64,000 nucleotides of DNA from Mycobacterium sp. URHD0025. GTDB taxonomy: Bacteria; Actinomycetota; Actinomycetes; Mycobacteriales; Mycobacteriaceae. The notes under the pieces are model-generated. The model was not told the origin of the DNA and searched no databases. It was given only the letters and a program-made list of their open reading frames with translations. Below, piece by piece: positions 1 to 8,222 of the stretch. Positions within the stretch are counted from its first letter, which is position 1. Each line of letters begins with the position of its first letter. The translations under genes and the position numbers were made by a program. The DNA is taken from the NCBI RefSeq assembly GCF_000426065.1, contig NZ_AUEQ01000006.1:1-64000 (forward strand). The letters are read 5' to 3'.

Positions 1-483
1 GAGTTCGACCTCAGCAAGCTGCGGTATCACAAGATCGTGTTGATGGCCGACGCCGATGTCGACGGCCAGCACATCTCGACCCTGCTGCTGACCCTGCTGT
101 TCCGCTTCATGAAACCGCTGGTCGAGCACGGCCACATCTTCCTGGCCCAACCGCCGCTGTACAAGCTCAAGTGGCAGCGTCAGGAACCGGAGTTCGCCTA
201 CTCCGACCGCGAGCGCGACGCGTTGCTGAACGAAGGCCTCAAGGCGGGCAAGAAGATCAACAAAGACGACGGTATCCAGCGTTACAAGGGCCTGGGCGAG
301 ATGGACGCCAAGGAGCTGTGGGAAACCACGATGGATCCCACGGTGCGGGTGCTGCGCCAGGTCACGCTGGACGACGCGGCCGCCGCGGACCTGCTGTTCT
401 CGATCCTGATGGGGGACGACGTGGAGGCCCGCCGCAGCTTCATCACCCGCAACGCGAAAGACATCCGCTTTCTCGACGTGTAA
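1..483 (+). CDS. gyrB: DNA gyrase subunit B, C-terminal part (5' end outside window)
   Basis: Open from base 1 in frame 1 to TAA at 481-483. The fragment holds the end of the TOPRIM domain (DADVDGQH near residue 18 of the visible part) and the GyrB tail with [11 protein letters not shown] and the terminal [11 protein letters not shown], which is typical of mycobacterial GyrB. It would supply the ATPase/TOPRIM half of a type II topoisomerase in the cytoplasm. It is not followed by gyrA: the next genes are two DUF202 proteins on the other strand. Some fast-growing mycobacteria carry a second GyrB-like gene, so this could be that paralogue rather than the essential gyrB. The visible part cannot settle this. 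Confidence 0.93.
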   Translation, partial: EFDLSKLRYHKIVLMADADVDGQHISTLLLTLLFRFMKPLVEHGHIFLAQPPLYKLKWQRQEPEFAYSDRERDALLNEGLKAGKKINKDDGIQRYKGLGEMDAKELWETTMDPTVRVLRQVTLDDAAAADLLFSILMGDDVEARRSFITRNAKDIRFLDV

Positions 484-509
484 CCGCCCTGCGGAACTAT
501 CCGGCTGAT

Positions 510-857
510 TCAGACCGCAGCGGGCAGCGCGAGGTACGTCAGCACCAGCGCGCCCTCGACGATGACGGCCATGCCCACCACCGGCAGAACGCTCCGGCCG
601 GCCGCCGCACAGTCCCGCGGGCAGGCCAGCAGTTGACGGCGTCGCCGCAGCCCGACGGCGTACACGCCCGCGGCGAGCACGGCCGCTGCGATGACCACCG
701 CGATGCGTACCGGGTCATGGGCAAGATCGACCATGTGGCCGTCGCGCAGCAACACCAGCACCCCGGAAGCCGCGACAGCCAGTGCGGTGCGTGTCCACGA
801 CAACGATGTCCGCTCGGCCTGCAATCCGCGGTCCTGAGCCAGGGCCTGGCGCGTCAT
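510..857 (-). CDS. DUF202 family small membrane protein
   Basis: About 115 residues, starting at ATG 857. The N-terminal [14 protein letters not shown] segment is the DUF202 signature, followed by about three hydrophobic segments and a basic loop (LRRRRQ). It is predicted to be an inner-membrane protein; the biochemical role of DUF202 proteins is unknown. The start overlaps the stop of the upstream DUF202 gene by 4 bp (ATGA at 857-854), so the two are probably translationally coupled. A longer reading starting upstream would run through the neighbouring gene and was rejected. Confidence 0.8.
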   Translation of the reverse strand: MTRQALAQDRGLQAERTSLSWTRTALAVAASGVLVLLRDGHMVDLAHDPVRIAVVIAAAVLAAGVYAVGLRRRRQLLACPRDCAAAGRSVLPVVGMAVIVEGALVLTYLALPAAV

Positions 858-1222
858 CGGACGGTCGCCGCAATCGCGAATCCCACTGTGACGAAGCCCA
901 ACATGGCCAGGCCGGTGGTCAGATACACGGGCAGCACCGCACGCGGCAGCGGCTTGTCCTGACGCATGGCACGGTCCACCTGGGACCACCGAAGCAGGCC
1001 CGCCACCGCAGTCAGAATTGCCATGGCACCGACTGCCACCCCCAGTATGTGCCGAAGGCCGGGAACTGTCATTTCGGGCATGAATTGGACCACTGCGACG
1101 GCGGCGGCGAGCAACCCGAGTGAGGTGCGCTGCCAGGCCAGGAATGTCCGCTCGTTGGCCAGCGTGAACCGGTAATCGGGTTCAATCGGAGCGTTCACGT
1201 TGGTTGAGTCCGGAATATCCAC
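854..1222 (-). CDS. DUF202 (YidH-like) membrane protein
   Basis: A 122-residue protein with the DUF202/YidH signature ([19 protein letters not shown], about residues 22-40) followed by hydrophobic segments near 45-75 and 95-120. It is the first gene of a two-gene DUF202 operon and its stop overlaps the start of the next gene. Two adjacent, sequence-distinct DUF202 proteins suggest a hetero-oligomeric membrane complex, which is an inference. No catalytic motif is visible. Confidence 0.8.
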   Translation of the reverse strand: MDIPDSTNVNAPIEPDYRFTLANERTFLAWQRTSLGLLAAAVAVVQFMPEMTVPGLRHILGVAVGAMAILTAVAGLLRWSQVDRAMRQDKPLPRAVLPVYLTTGLAMLGFVTVGFAIAATVR

Positions 1223-1270
1223 GCTTGCAAGACTTTCCGACAGGAAGGCGTGGTTCCAGCGCGGTGCTGG

Positions 1271-1311
1271 TGGCGTAACTCAGATGTCGTCTCTGTGCAG
1301 ATGGCGTAACT
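1271..1311. repeat. Direct repeat TGGCGTAACT, two copies 31 bp apart
   Basis: TGGCGTAACT occurs at 1271-1280 and 1302-1311, three helical turns apart, in the 143-bp divergent space between the DUF202 operon and the sulfonate/nitrate-type ABC operon. The position fits a tandem activator or repressor site for the ABC operon (start 1366), but no regulator gene lies next to it. Confidence 0.4.
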
Positions 1312-1365
1312 GCTGCGCAACCTCGCATGACCGTGAGGTAACAGAAACCGTCGACCCTTGTCGGT

Positions 1366-2823
1366 ATGAACGATGTGCAGCCTCTCCCTCGTGGCCGGTG
1401 GCGTGTCCGCTCGGCCGCCCTGCTGGCCACATTCACCGTCGCCGGAGCGCAGCTGCTCACCGGCTGCGGTCTGCTGACAGAGTCGACCGTCGTCGTCAAC
1501 GTCGGTTACCAATCCAAGACCATCAACACCGTCAACGCCGGCACGCTGCTGCGTGACCGGGGTGACTTCGAGGCCGCACTCAAGGAAGCAGGTGCCGCCA
1601 CCGGCACCAAATACCGGGTGGTGTGGCAGGACTTCGCCTCGGGCGCCCCGCTGACCGCTCAGATGATCGCCACCCATGTCGACATCGGCTCGATGGGTGA
1701 CTATCCGTTGCTCACCAATGGATCCAAGACCCGCAAGTACGACGACGCGGTCACCGAACTGGTTGCCACCACCGGCTACAACCTGCGCGGGTCGTTGAAT
1801 CAGGTGGTGGTGCCGTCGGATTCGACTGCCGACACCCTGGCCGACTTGACCGGCAAGAAGGTGTCGACGAGTCTCGGATCGGCTGGTGACGGCATGTTCT
1901 CCTCGGCGGTCAAGAACAGCGGGATCGACAAGGGCGCCGTGCACATCGTCAACCAGGATCCGTCGGTCGGCGCCTCGGCCATCGACGGGCGCCAGGTCGA
2001 CGCCTTGGCGCAGTTCGTGCCCTGGCCGCAGCTGGTGATCTTCCGCAATCAGGGGCGGTTGCTCTATGACGGCGGAGACAACAACGTGCCGACCTTCCAC
2101 GGTGTGGTGGCGCGCAAGCAGTTCGCCGAGCGCCGTCCCGAGGTGATGGCCGCTTTCCTGCGGGCGATGAGGGCCACCACCGATGACATCGTGGCGCACC
2201 CGCTCAAGGCCGCACTGCGGGTATCGGCGCTGACGGGCATCGAGCCCGAGGTCATCTACCTCTACAACGGGCCGAACGGGCTGGTCAGCTTCGACCTGAC
2301 GCTCAAACAGCAGTTTCTCACCGCCTTCGCGAAGGTCAAGGAGTACCTGGTCGGACGGGGTTCGGTGACAGCGGATTTCGATGTCTCCGGCTTCATCGAC
2401 GACAGCTATCTACGGCAGCTGTTCGGCGACGAGTACGCGCAGCGTCGTGACAGTGTGGCCAACCCGATGGTGCTCGCCGGTTTCGACGACGTGTGCGGAC
2501 TGCCGGTCGACGATCCGGCCCAGGCCTCCGAGTTGTGGGCGTCCGGGGCCGAGAGTACCGACGTCGCAGCGACACCGAGTTGCCTGTTGCGCCGGGTGGC
2601 GGCCACCCCCGAGGTGCGGGCCGCCTATGTGCCCGACACCCTCACCGGGCTGAGGATCTTTGCCGATCACGCAGTGTGGCTGCAGGATCCGGCCGCTCCG
2701 CCCACTCGGCGCTACAAGCCGTTCGCCACCTCCGCCGGAGCGGACTCCTACCGAACCGATCACCCGCAAGCTCAGTCCGTCGGCTACGCCGCCGCGGTCG
2801 GGGAATCCCGCACCGCGGGCTGA
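1366..2823 (+). CDS. ABC transporter substrate-binding lipoprotein (SsuA/TauA/NrtA-like)
   Basis: 485 residues. The N-terminus is a basic stretch, a hydrophobic core and a lipobox LLTGC (Cys about 35), so it should be lipid-anchored outside the membrane. Residues about 45-340 read as a NitT/TauT-type periplasmic binding fold (VNVGYQSKTINTV, VDIGSMGDYPLL, STSLGSAGDGM). It should deliver an alkylsulfonate, taurine, nitrate or similar anion to the permease encoded at 2848. It is about 130 residues longer than typical SsuA proteins. The C-terminal extension (about 360-485) contains two Cys and I do not recognise it with confidence. It is the first gene of a three-gene importer operon. Confidence 0.85.
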   Translation: MNDVQPLPRGRWRVRSAALLATFTVAGAQLLTGCGLLTESTVVVNVGYQSKTINTVNAGTLLRDRGDFEAALKEAGAATGTKYRVVWQDFASGAPLTAQMIATHVDIGSMGDYPLLTNGSKTRKYDDAVTELVATTGYNLRGSLNQVVVPSDSTADTLADLTGKKVSTSLGSAGDGMFSSAVKNSGIDKGAVHIVNQDPSVGASAIDGRQVDALAQFVPWPQLVIFRNQGRLLYDGGDNNVPTFHGVVARKQFAERRPEVMAAFLRAMRATTDDIVAHPLKAALRVSALTGIEPEVIYLYNGPNGLVSFDLTLKQQFLTAFAKVKEYLVGRGSVTADFDVSGFIDDSYLRQLFGDEYAQRRDSVANPMVLAGFDDVCGLPVDDPAQASELWASGAESTDVAATPSCLLRRVAATPEVRAAYVPDTLTGLRIFADHAVWLQDPAAPPTRRYKPFATSAGADSYRTDHPQAQSVGYAAAVGESRTAG

Positions 2824-2847
2824 CCCACCACCGAGAAAGGAAATCGC

Positions 2848-3735
2848 ATGACTGATCTCATGTTTCGGCCGACCATCGCACCACCAAGGCTGTGGTCGCC
2901 GGGCACCGGGGATGGAAAGACAGTGCGGCGCAAGCTGGCCGACCTGGTCCCCGCGTCCGTCTCCCGCCGGGTGCCGGCGCTGCTGCTACCGCTGATCCCG
3001 ATCGCGATCTTCTTGGCGGCCTGGCATCTGCTGACCGCCAACAATGTCGTGGCGTGGCTGCGGTTCAACCGGATGCCGAGCCCCGAGAGCGTGCTGCACA
3101 CGCTGATGGCGCGGATCGGCTCGGGCAGTTATTACGACGACCTGCTGGCCAGCTTGCAGCGAATTCTGCTGGGCTTCGGTCTGGCCGCGATGGTGGGCAT
3201 CGGCTTGGGAGTGCTGGTCGGCCGCTCGGAGCTGGCTCGGATGACCTTGCGGCCCTTCATCGAACTGATCCGGCCCATCCCGGCGATCGCTCTGGTGCCG
3301 CTGACCATCCTGCTGTTCCCGTCCAGCGAGCAGGGCATCGTGTTCATCACGTTCTTCGCCGCGTTCTTCCCGGTGGTCGTCAGCACGATCCATGCCATGG
3401 ACTCGATGCCGAAGGTGTGGGAGGAAGCCGCGCAGACCATGGGTGCGGGCCGAATGTCGCTGTTGTTCCACGTCATCATCCCGGGAGCGCTGCCCGGCAT
3501 CTTCGCCGGACTGTCTGTGGCCATGGGTGTGGCATGGATCTGCGTGGTGAGTGCGGAGATGATCTCGGGCCAGTTCGGCATCGGCTACTACACCTGGCAG
3601 GCCTACGGTCTGCTCGACTACGCCGGTGTGGTGGTCGGCATGATCTCCATCGGCGCGCTGGGACTGGGCACGGCGTGGCTGGTCGAGCGGGTCGGGCGGC
3701 GGGTCAACCGCTGGCTGCCGAGGGCGTCCCGATGA
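2848..3735 (+). CDS. ABC transporter permease (SsuC/TauC-type)
   Basis: 295 residues with an N-terminal cytoplasmic tail of about 45 residues, then about six membrane segments. The EAA-type cytoplasmic loop that contacts the ATPase is visible as EEAAQTMGAGRMSLLFHVI, about residues 192-210. The start ATG at 2848 follows GAAAGGAAATCGC, a good ribosome site, 24 bp after the binding-protein gene. The 3' end overlaps the ATPase gene by 4 bp (ATGA). Substrate class is inferred from the SsuC/TauC/NrtB family. Confidence 0.9.
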   Translation: MTDLMFRPTIAPPRLWSPGTGDGKTVRRKLADLVPASVSRRVPALLLPLIPIAIFLAAWHLLTANNVVAWLRFNRMPSPESVLHTLMARIGSGSYYDDLLASLQRILLGFGLAAMVGIGLGVLVGRSELARMTLRPFIELIRPIPAIALVPLTILLFPSSEQGIVFITFFAAFFPVVVSTIHAMDSMPKVWEEAAQTMGAGRMSLLFHVIIPGALPGIFAGLSVAMGVAWICVVSAEMISGQFGIGYYTWQAYGLLDYAGVVVGMISIGALGLGTAWLVERVGRRVNRWLPRASR

Positions 3736-4481
3736 GCACGGGCGCCGTCAACCTCCAGCAGCTGCAACTGGGCTTCAACGACGTTGTCGCAGCGGATATC
3801 ACGTTGACCATCGAGCCCGGTGAGGTCGTCGTGTTCCTCGGTCCGTCGGGCTGTGGCAAGTCCACCATCCTGCGGGCCCTGGCTGGGCTGCTCAAACCCA
3901 TGGGCGGCACCGCCACCGTGGACGGTGCACCCGTCACCGGCAACGCGGCGCAGTGCGCCATGGTGTTCCAGGAGGACGCATTGTTCCCCTGGCGCAGTGC
4001 CCTCAAGAACGTCCAGTTCCCGCTCAAACTCCGCGGGGTACGGGGCAAGGAGCTCAAGGAGAAGGCCACCACCCGGCTGGAACAGGTCGGCCTGGGCACC
4101 TACCTCGACCATCTGCCCAGCCAACTGTCCGGCGGTATGCGGCAGCGGGTTCAGCTGGCCCGCACACTGGCGTGTGAGCCGCGGGTGATGCTGATGGACG
4201 AGCCGTTCGGCGCGCTCGACGCCCAGACCCGCCTGGAGATGCAGCAGCTGCTGATGTCGGTGTGGGAGGCCCAGAAGATGACCCTGCTCTTCGTCACCCA
4301 CGATGTCGACGAGGCGCTGCTGCTGGCAGATCGGGTCGTGCTGTTGAGCCACCGGCCGGCAACCGTCGCCGATGTCCTGACGATCGACAAACCGCGCACC
4401 CCTGAGGCGCAGTTCGAGGAGTCATATCAGCGGCGCCGTCGCGCGATCCTGGACTTCCTCGGTCACCGCCCGGCCGCATAG
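3732..4481 (+). CDS. ABC transporter ATP-binding protein (SsuB/TauB-type)
   Basis: 249 residues beginning at ATG 3732, which overlaps the permease stop. Walker A is GPSGCGKS (37-44), the signature is QLSGGMRQRVQLARTLA, Walker B is VMLMDEPFGALD, and the H-loop reads FVTHDVDEAL. It energises import through the permease, with the lipoprotein as receptor. The complete importer sits directly upstream of a SulP anion transporter, which points to sulfur or nitrogen anion uptake. Confidence 0.92.
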   Translation: MSTGAVNLQQLQLGFNDVVAADITLTIEPGEVVVFLGPSGCGKSTILRALAGLLKPMGGTATVDGAPVTGNAAQCAMVFQEDALFPWRSALKNVQFPLKLRGVRGKELKEKATTRLEQVGLGTYLDHLPSQLSGGMRQRVQLARTLACEPRVMLMDEPFGALDAQTRLEMQQLLMSVWEAQKMTLLFVTHDVDEALLLADRVVLLSHRPATVADVLTIDKPRTPEAQFEESYQRRRRAILDFLGHRPAA

Positions 4482-4509
4482 TCACCTCACTGTCCGCCTA
4501 GGAGTTTCG

Positions 4510-6006
4510 ATGAGTATCACCATGCCCGGATTTCGTGCGCCGTCAGCCGGAGTCAACAGCCCGTCACTTCGGTCGCCCTCGGTGCTGCGTACCGAGGTGC
4601 TGGCCGGTCTGGTGGTGGCGCTGGCGCTGATCCCCGAGGCCATCGCGTTCTCGGCGATCGCGGGCGTCGACCCTCGGGTGGGCTTGTTCTCGACGGTGAC
4701 CATGGCGATCACCATCGCGTTCGCCGGGGGCCGGCCGGCCATGATCACCGCGGCCACCGCGGCCGTCGCACTGGTCGTCGCGCCGGTGTCACGAGAATTC
4801 GGGGTGGGGTACCTGGTCGCGACGATTCTGTTGGCGGGCGTGATCCAGATGCTGCTGGCGTTGTTCGGGGTGGCCAAGTTGATGCGGTTCATCCCGCGCA
4901 GCGTGATGGTGGGCTTTGTCAACGCATTGGCCATCCTGGTGTTGATGTCGCAGTTGCGCCATCTGGTGGACGTGCCGTGGCTTGTGTACGCGTTGACCGT
5001 CGTCGGCGTGGTGCTGATGGTGGTGCTACCGAAGCTGACCACCGCGGTGCCCGCACCGCTGGTGGTGGTGCTGGTGTTGACGGCTGCGGTCGTGGCGTGC
5101 GGCTGGGATGTGCCCGATGTGGGAGATCAAGGGGCACTGCCTGATTCGCTTCCGGTGCCCGGTTTCCCTGATGTGCCACTGACACTGCACACGCTGCAGG
5201 TCATCGCGCCCTACGCGTTGGGCGCGGCGCTGGTCGGGTTGTTGGAATCGTTGATGACGGCCAAGCTGGTCGACGACATCACCGACACCCCGTCCAACAA
5301 GACCCGCGAAGCAGGCGGGCAGGGCCTGGCCAATGTGGTGACGGCGATATTCGGCGGCATGGGCGGCTGCGCGGTGATCGGGCAGACCATGATGAACGTC
5401 AAGGTGGCCGGGGCGCGAACCAGGTTGTCCACCTTGCTGACCGGAGTGTTCGTTCTGATCCTCGTGGTCTCGCTGGGCGATCTCGTCGGTCGCATCCCGA
5501 TGGCCGCGCTGGTGGCGGTGATGATCGTCGTTTCGTTTGCGACCTTCGACTGGCACAGCGTGAGGCCACGGACGCTGAAGGTGTTGCCCCGCAGTGAAAC
5601 CCTGATCATGGTCGTCACCGTCATTGCGACCGTGGCCACCGGCAACCTGGCGGTTGGCGTGTCACTCGGGGTGCTGACCGCCATGGTGGCGTTCGCCCGC
5701 CGCGTCGCCCAGTTCACGTCGGTGTCGGTGGATGACGGTCCAGATGGGACACGGACATACCGGGTCCGCGGGGACCTGTTCTTCGTGTCCAGCAATGAGC
5801 TGGCGCACCAATTCGACTACGCGGGAGATCCCGCCGAGGTGGAGATCGACATGTCCGGGACGTCGCTCTGGGATGCGTCGTCCGTCGCGACGCTGGACGC
5901 GATTCGCCAGAAGTACTCGTCGCGTGGGAAAAGTGTTTCGTTCACCGGGCTCGACGGGGCGAGCCTGATTCGGCTCAACCGCTTGTCGGGACGGTTGGGG
6001 GTCTGA
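4510..6006 (+). CDS. SulP/SLC26 family anion transporter with STAS domain
   Basis: 498 residues with about 10-14 membrane segments starting near residue 28. The family features VALALIPEAIAFSAIAGVDP and FIPRSVMVGFVNALA are present. The soluble C-terminal STAS domain (about 410-498) includes MSGTSLWDASSVATLDAI, where SulP/anti-sigma-antagonist folds carry the conserved D-S/T segment. Likely substrates are sulfate, bicarbonate or other anions. It lies 28 bp after the ABC ATPase with RBS AGGAGTTTCG, so probably the same transcript. Confidence 0.9.
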   Translation: MSITMPGFRAPSAGVNSPSLRSPSVLRTEVLAGLVVALALIPEAIAFSAIAGVDPRVGLFSTVTMAITIAFAGGRPAMITAATAAVALVVAPVSREFGVGYLVATILLAGVIQMLLALFGVAKLMRFIPRSVMVGFVNALAILVLMSQLRHLVDVPWLVYALTVVGVVLMVVLPKLTTAVPAPLVVVLVLTAAVVACGWDVPDVGDQGALPDSLPVPGFPDVPLTLHTLQVIAPYALGAALVGLLESLMTAKLVDDITDTPSNKTREAGGQGLANVVTAIFGGMGGCAVIGQTMMNVKVAGARTRLSTLLTGVFVLILVVSLGDLVGRIPMAALVAVMIVVSFATFDWHSVRPRTLKVLPRSETLIMVVTVIATVATGNLAVGVSLGVLTAMVAFARRVAQFTSVSVDDGPDGTRTYRVRGDLFFVSSNELAHQFDYAGDPAEVEIDMSGTSLWDASSVATLDAIRQKYSSRGKSVSFTGLDGASLIRLNRLSGRLGV

Positions 6007-6030
6007 GCGCTCCGTTCACGAGCGGGCCGG

Positions 6031-6867
6031 CTACCGCAGCTTGACCAGCCGCGTCGTCGAACTCTCATCCAACTCGACCACATCGGATCGGGACCGCAGG
6101 AAATCACTGAACGACTTGAATCCCAACGATTTCTCGCTGAACGACGGGTCCATCCGCTTCATCTGCGCCTTGACCGCGGAGTTGTGCAGCCATTCGACAT
6201 CGTCCTTTTCCAGTCCGATCTGCAGGGCGCGGGTGAGTAACGCGGTGGCCTGCGTCTGCGGGTCGGGTTCCTCCTCCTTCTTGCGGGTGCGCTTCTGCGG
6301 CTGGCGTTCTGGCTCGGGCGTGAGGGTGGGGATGCCGGGCAATGAGTCGTAGACGACGAACTCGTCGCACGCGGCGGCCAGTGCCCGGCTCGACGAGCCG
6401 GCCACCCCGATGCCGACGACGTAACGGCCCAGGCGTTTACAGCGTTGGGCGAGCGGGATGTAGTCGGAGTCGCCGGCCACGATCACGACATGGGTGAGGT
6501 CGGGGAGCCGGAACATGTCCTCGACCGCGTCGACGGCCAGCCGGATATCGGCGCCGTTCTTGCCGTACGCGGCAGCGGGAAACAGCTGTACGAGGTCGAC
6601 GGCGCGGCCGACGAGCTGCTGGCGGTATCCGGCGTTGACGTCGGCTGACCAGTCCGCGTAGGCGCGGGTGAGCACCAGGGTGCCGAACGACGAGGCGAAG
6701 TCGAGAATGGCGGCGACGTCGACGGTGGCCTTGGTGAGTTTGTCGGCCTCCAGGCCCTTGGCTTTGTCCTTCTGAAACGAGTTGCGGCCGTTGACCTGGT
6801 CATAGCGGGAGATGACGATGTTGTCGAAGTCGAGGTAGACCGCGACGCGGGTGTCGAGTTCGGTCAT
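6031..6867 (-). CDS. NYN domain protein with C-terminal OST-HTH (LOTUS) domain
   Basis: 278 residues from ATG 6867. The N-terminal NYN/PIN-like fold (DUF88/LabA-type) has the expected acidic residues in VAVYLDFDNIVIS, GADIRLAVDAVEDMF and IVAGDSDYIPLA. After a basic, acidic linker (about 190-210) comes an OST-HTH/LOTUS-like domain (about 215-275). NYN proteins are predicted metal-dependent RNases and LOTUS domains bind RNA, so an RNA-processing role is inferred. It is monocistronic and divergent from the ketosynthase gene. Confidence 0.88.
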   Translation of the reverse strand: MTELDTRVAVYLDFDNIVISRYDQVNGRNSFQKDKAKGLEADKLTKATVDVAAILDFASSFGTLVLTRAYADWSADVNAGYRQQLVGRAVDLVQLFPAAAYGKNGADIRLAVDAVEDMFRLPDLTHVVIVAGDSDYIPLAQRCKRLGRYVVGIGVAGSSSRALAAACDEFVVYDSLPGIPTLTPEPERQPQKRTRKKEEEPDPQTQATALLTRALQIGLEKDDVEWLHNSAVKAQMKRMDPSFSEKSLGFKSFSDFLRSRSDVVELDESSTTRLVKLR

Positions 6868-6888
6868 GGTTCCAGTCTGAGAAATCGG

Positions 6889-6922
6889 GTGAAAGTGGGT
6901 ATATGCAGTTCTAAAGTGGGAA
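6889..6922. promoter_or_regulatory. AAAGTGGG direct repeat in divergent promoter region
   Basis: The AT-richer space between the NYN gene and the ketosynthase gene has two AAAGTGGG copies about 22 bp apart (first in GTGAAAGTGGGTA, second in TAAAGTGGGAA). The spacing is two helical turns. It could be a regulator site for either gene; weak evidence. Confidence 0.3.
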
Positions 6923-6974
6923 CTACTTTGTAGCAAATATTCGGCTCGCAAAGGAGAATCGGGAAACCCAGCGC

Positions 6975-8222
6975 ATGCTCGCGAAGGCCGCAGGTCGATT
7001 CGCCGATGTCGTCGTCACCGCGATCGCATCGACCACTTCTCTTGCGCCCGATGCCGAGGAGACCTGGGCGCTGTTGTTGGAGGGCCGAAGCGGAATCCGG
7101 CCTCTCGACAAACCGTTTGTCGAGGAGTTCGACTTTCCGGTCCGCATCGCCGGGCAGCTCACCGAGAGCTTCGATGAGATCCTGACTCGCGTTGAGCGGC
7201 GCAAACTTTCGTACATGGGCCAGATGTCCACGGTGCTGGGGCGGCGGCTCTGGGAGAGCGCCGGATCACCCGATATCGATACCCGGCGTCTGCTGGTCTC
7301 GATCGGGCTGGCGCTGGGCACCACCGAGGAAATGATCCTGCAGTACGACACCTGGAAAGTTAAAGGGCTGCGCGCGGTGGCGCCGACATCGATCCAGAAA
7401 TACATGCCGAATGCGCCTGCGGTGGCGGTCGGGCTGCAGCGCCAGGCGAAGGCCGGGGTGATGTCTCCGGTGATGGCCGATGCCTCGGGCGCGGCGGCCA
7501 TCGCGCAGGCGTGGCGGCAGATCATCCTCGGTGACGCCGATATCGCGATCTGTGGCGGTGTCGAGACCTGCATCGAGGCGGTGCCCATCGCCGCATTCGC
7601 CCAGGGCGGCATGATGTCGACGGACAACGACGATCCGGCGGCCGCGTGCCGCCCGTTCGACAAGCATCGCGAGGGCATGGTGTTCGGCGAGGGCGGTGCC
7701 CTGATGCTGATCGAGACCGAGGCGCACGCCAAGGCGCGCGGCGCCCCGATCCTGGCGCGGCTGATGGGCTGCGGCATCACCAGCGATTGCTACGACGCGG
7801 TCCGGCCCGATCCGACGGGGGAGCGTGCCGGTGACGCCATCACAAGGGCCGTTGAGCTGGCCGGACTCACCGCGTCCGACATCGACCACGTCAACGCGCA
7901 TGCCACCGGAACGATCTGTGGGGATGCGGCCGAGGCCCGGGCCCTCCACCGGGCGCTGGGCCACGCGGTGCCCGCGGTGTACGCGCCGAAGGCGGCGCTG
8001 GGGCACTCCCTGGGCTCGGCGGGGGCGATCGATGCCGTTTTGACCGTGCAGGCCCTGCGCGACGGGATCATCCCGGCCACGCTCAACCTCAAGAACCCTG
8101 ATCCCGAGATCGATCTGGACGTGGTGGTCGATCAGCCCCGGCTGGGCAATTACCGCTACGCGATCAGCGATTCGTTCGGCTTCGGCGGGCACAACGTCGC
8201 GTTGGCGTTCGGCGCGTACTAG
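6975..8222 (+). CDS. KasA/FabF-like beta-ketoacyl synthase homologue lacking the catalytic cysteine
   Basis: 415 residues, full length for the KasA/FabF family and with the mycobacterial KasA ending (SFGFGGHNVALAFG). The acyl-accepting Cys, normally in SACSSG, is replaced: the sequence reads VMADASGAAAI with Asp at position 169. The other active-site residues remain: His309 in NAHATGT, Lys339 and His344 in PKAALGHS. Without the Cys it cannot form the acyl-enzyme for ordinary condensation. Decarboxylase, chain-length-factor or scaffold roles are possible by analogy with KS-Q and CLF proteins. It converges on two mycolate methyltransferase genes, and its stop overlaps the next gene's stop at CTAG (8219-8222). 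Confidence 0.85.
   Translation: MLAKAAGRFADVVVTAIASTTSLAPDAEETWALLLEGRSGIRPLDKPFVEEFDFPVRIAGQLTESFDEILTRVERRKLSYMGQMSTVLGRRLWESAGSPDIDTRRLLVSIGLALGTTEEMILQYDTWKVKGLRAVAPTSIQKYMPNAPAVAVGLQRQAKAGVMSPVMADASGAAAIAQAWRQIILGDADIAICGGVETCIEAVPIAAFAQGGMMSTDNDDPAAACRPFDKHREGMVFGEGGALMLIETEAHAKARGAPILARLMGCGITSDCYDAVRPDPTGERAGDAITRAVELAGLTASDIDHVNAHATGTICGDAAEARALHRALGHAVPAVYAPKAALGHSLGSAGAIDAVLTVQALRDGIIPATLNLKNPDPEIDLDVVVDQPRLGNYRYAISDSFGFGGHNVALAFGAY

Noticed and set aside
171..962. Long open frame on + strand covering the end of gyrB and the DUF202 gene
   Set aside because: Its product is Arg/Gly-rich low-complexity sequence typical of out-of-frame high-GC DNA, and real genes occupy both halves.
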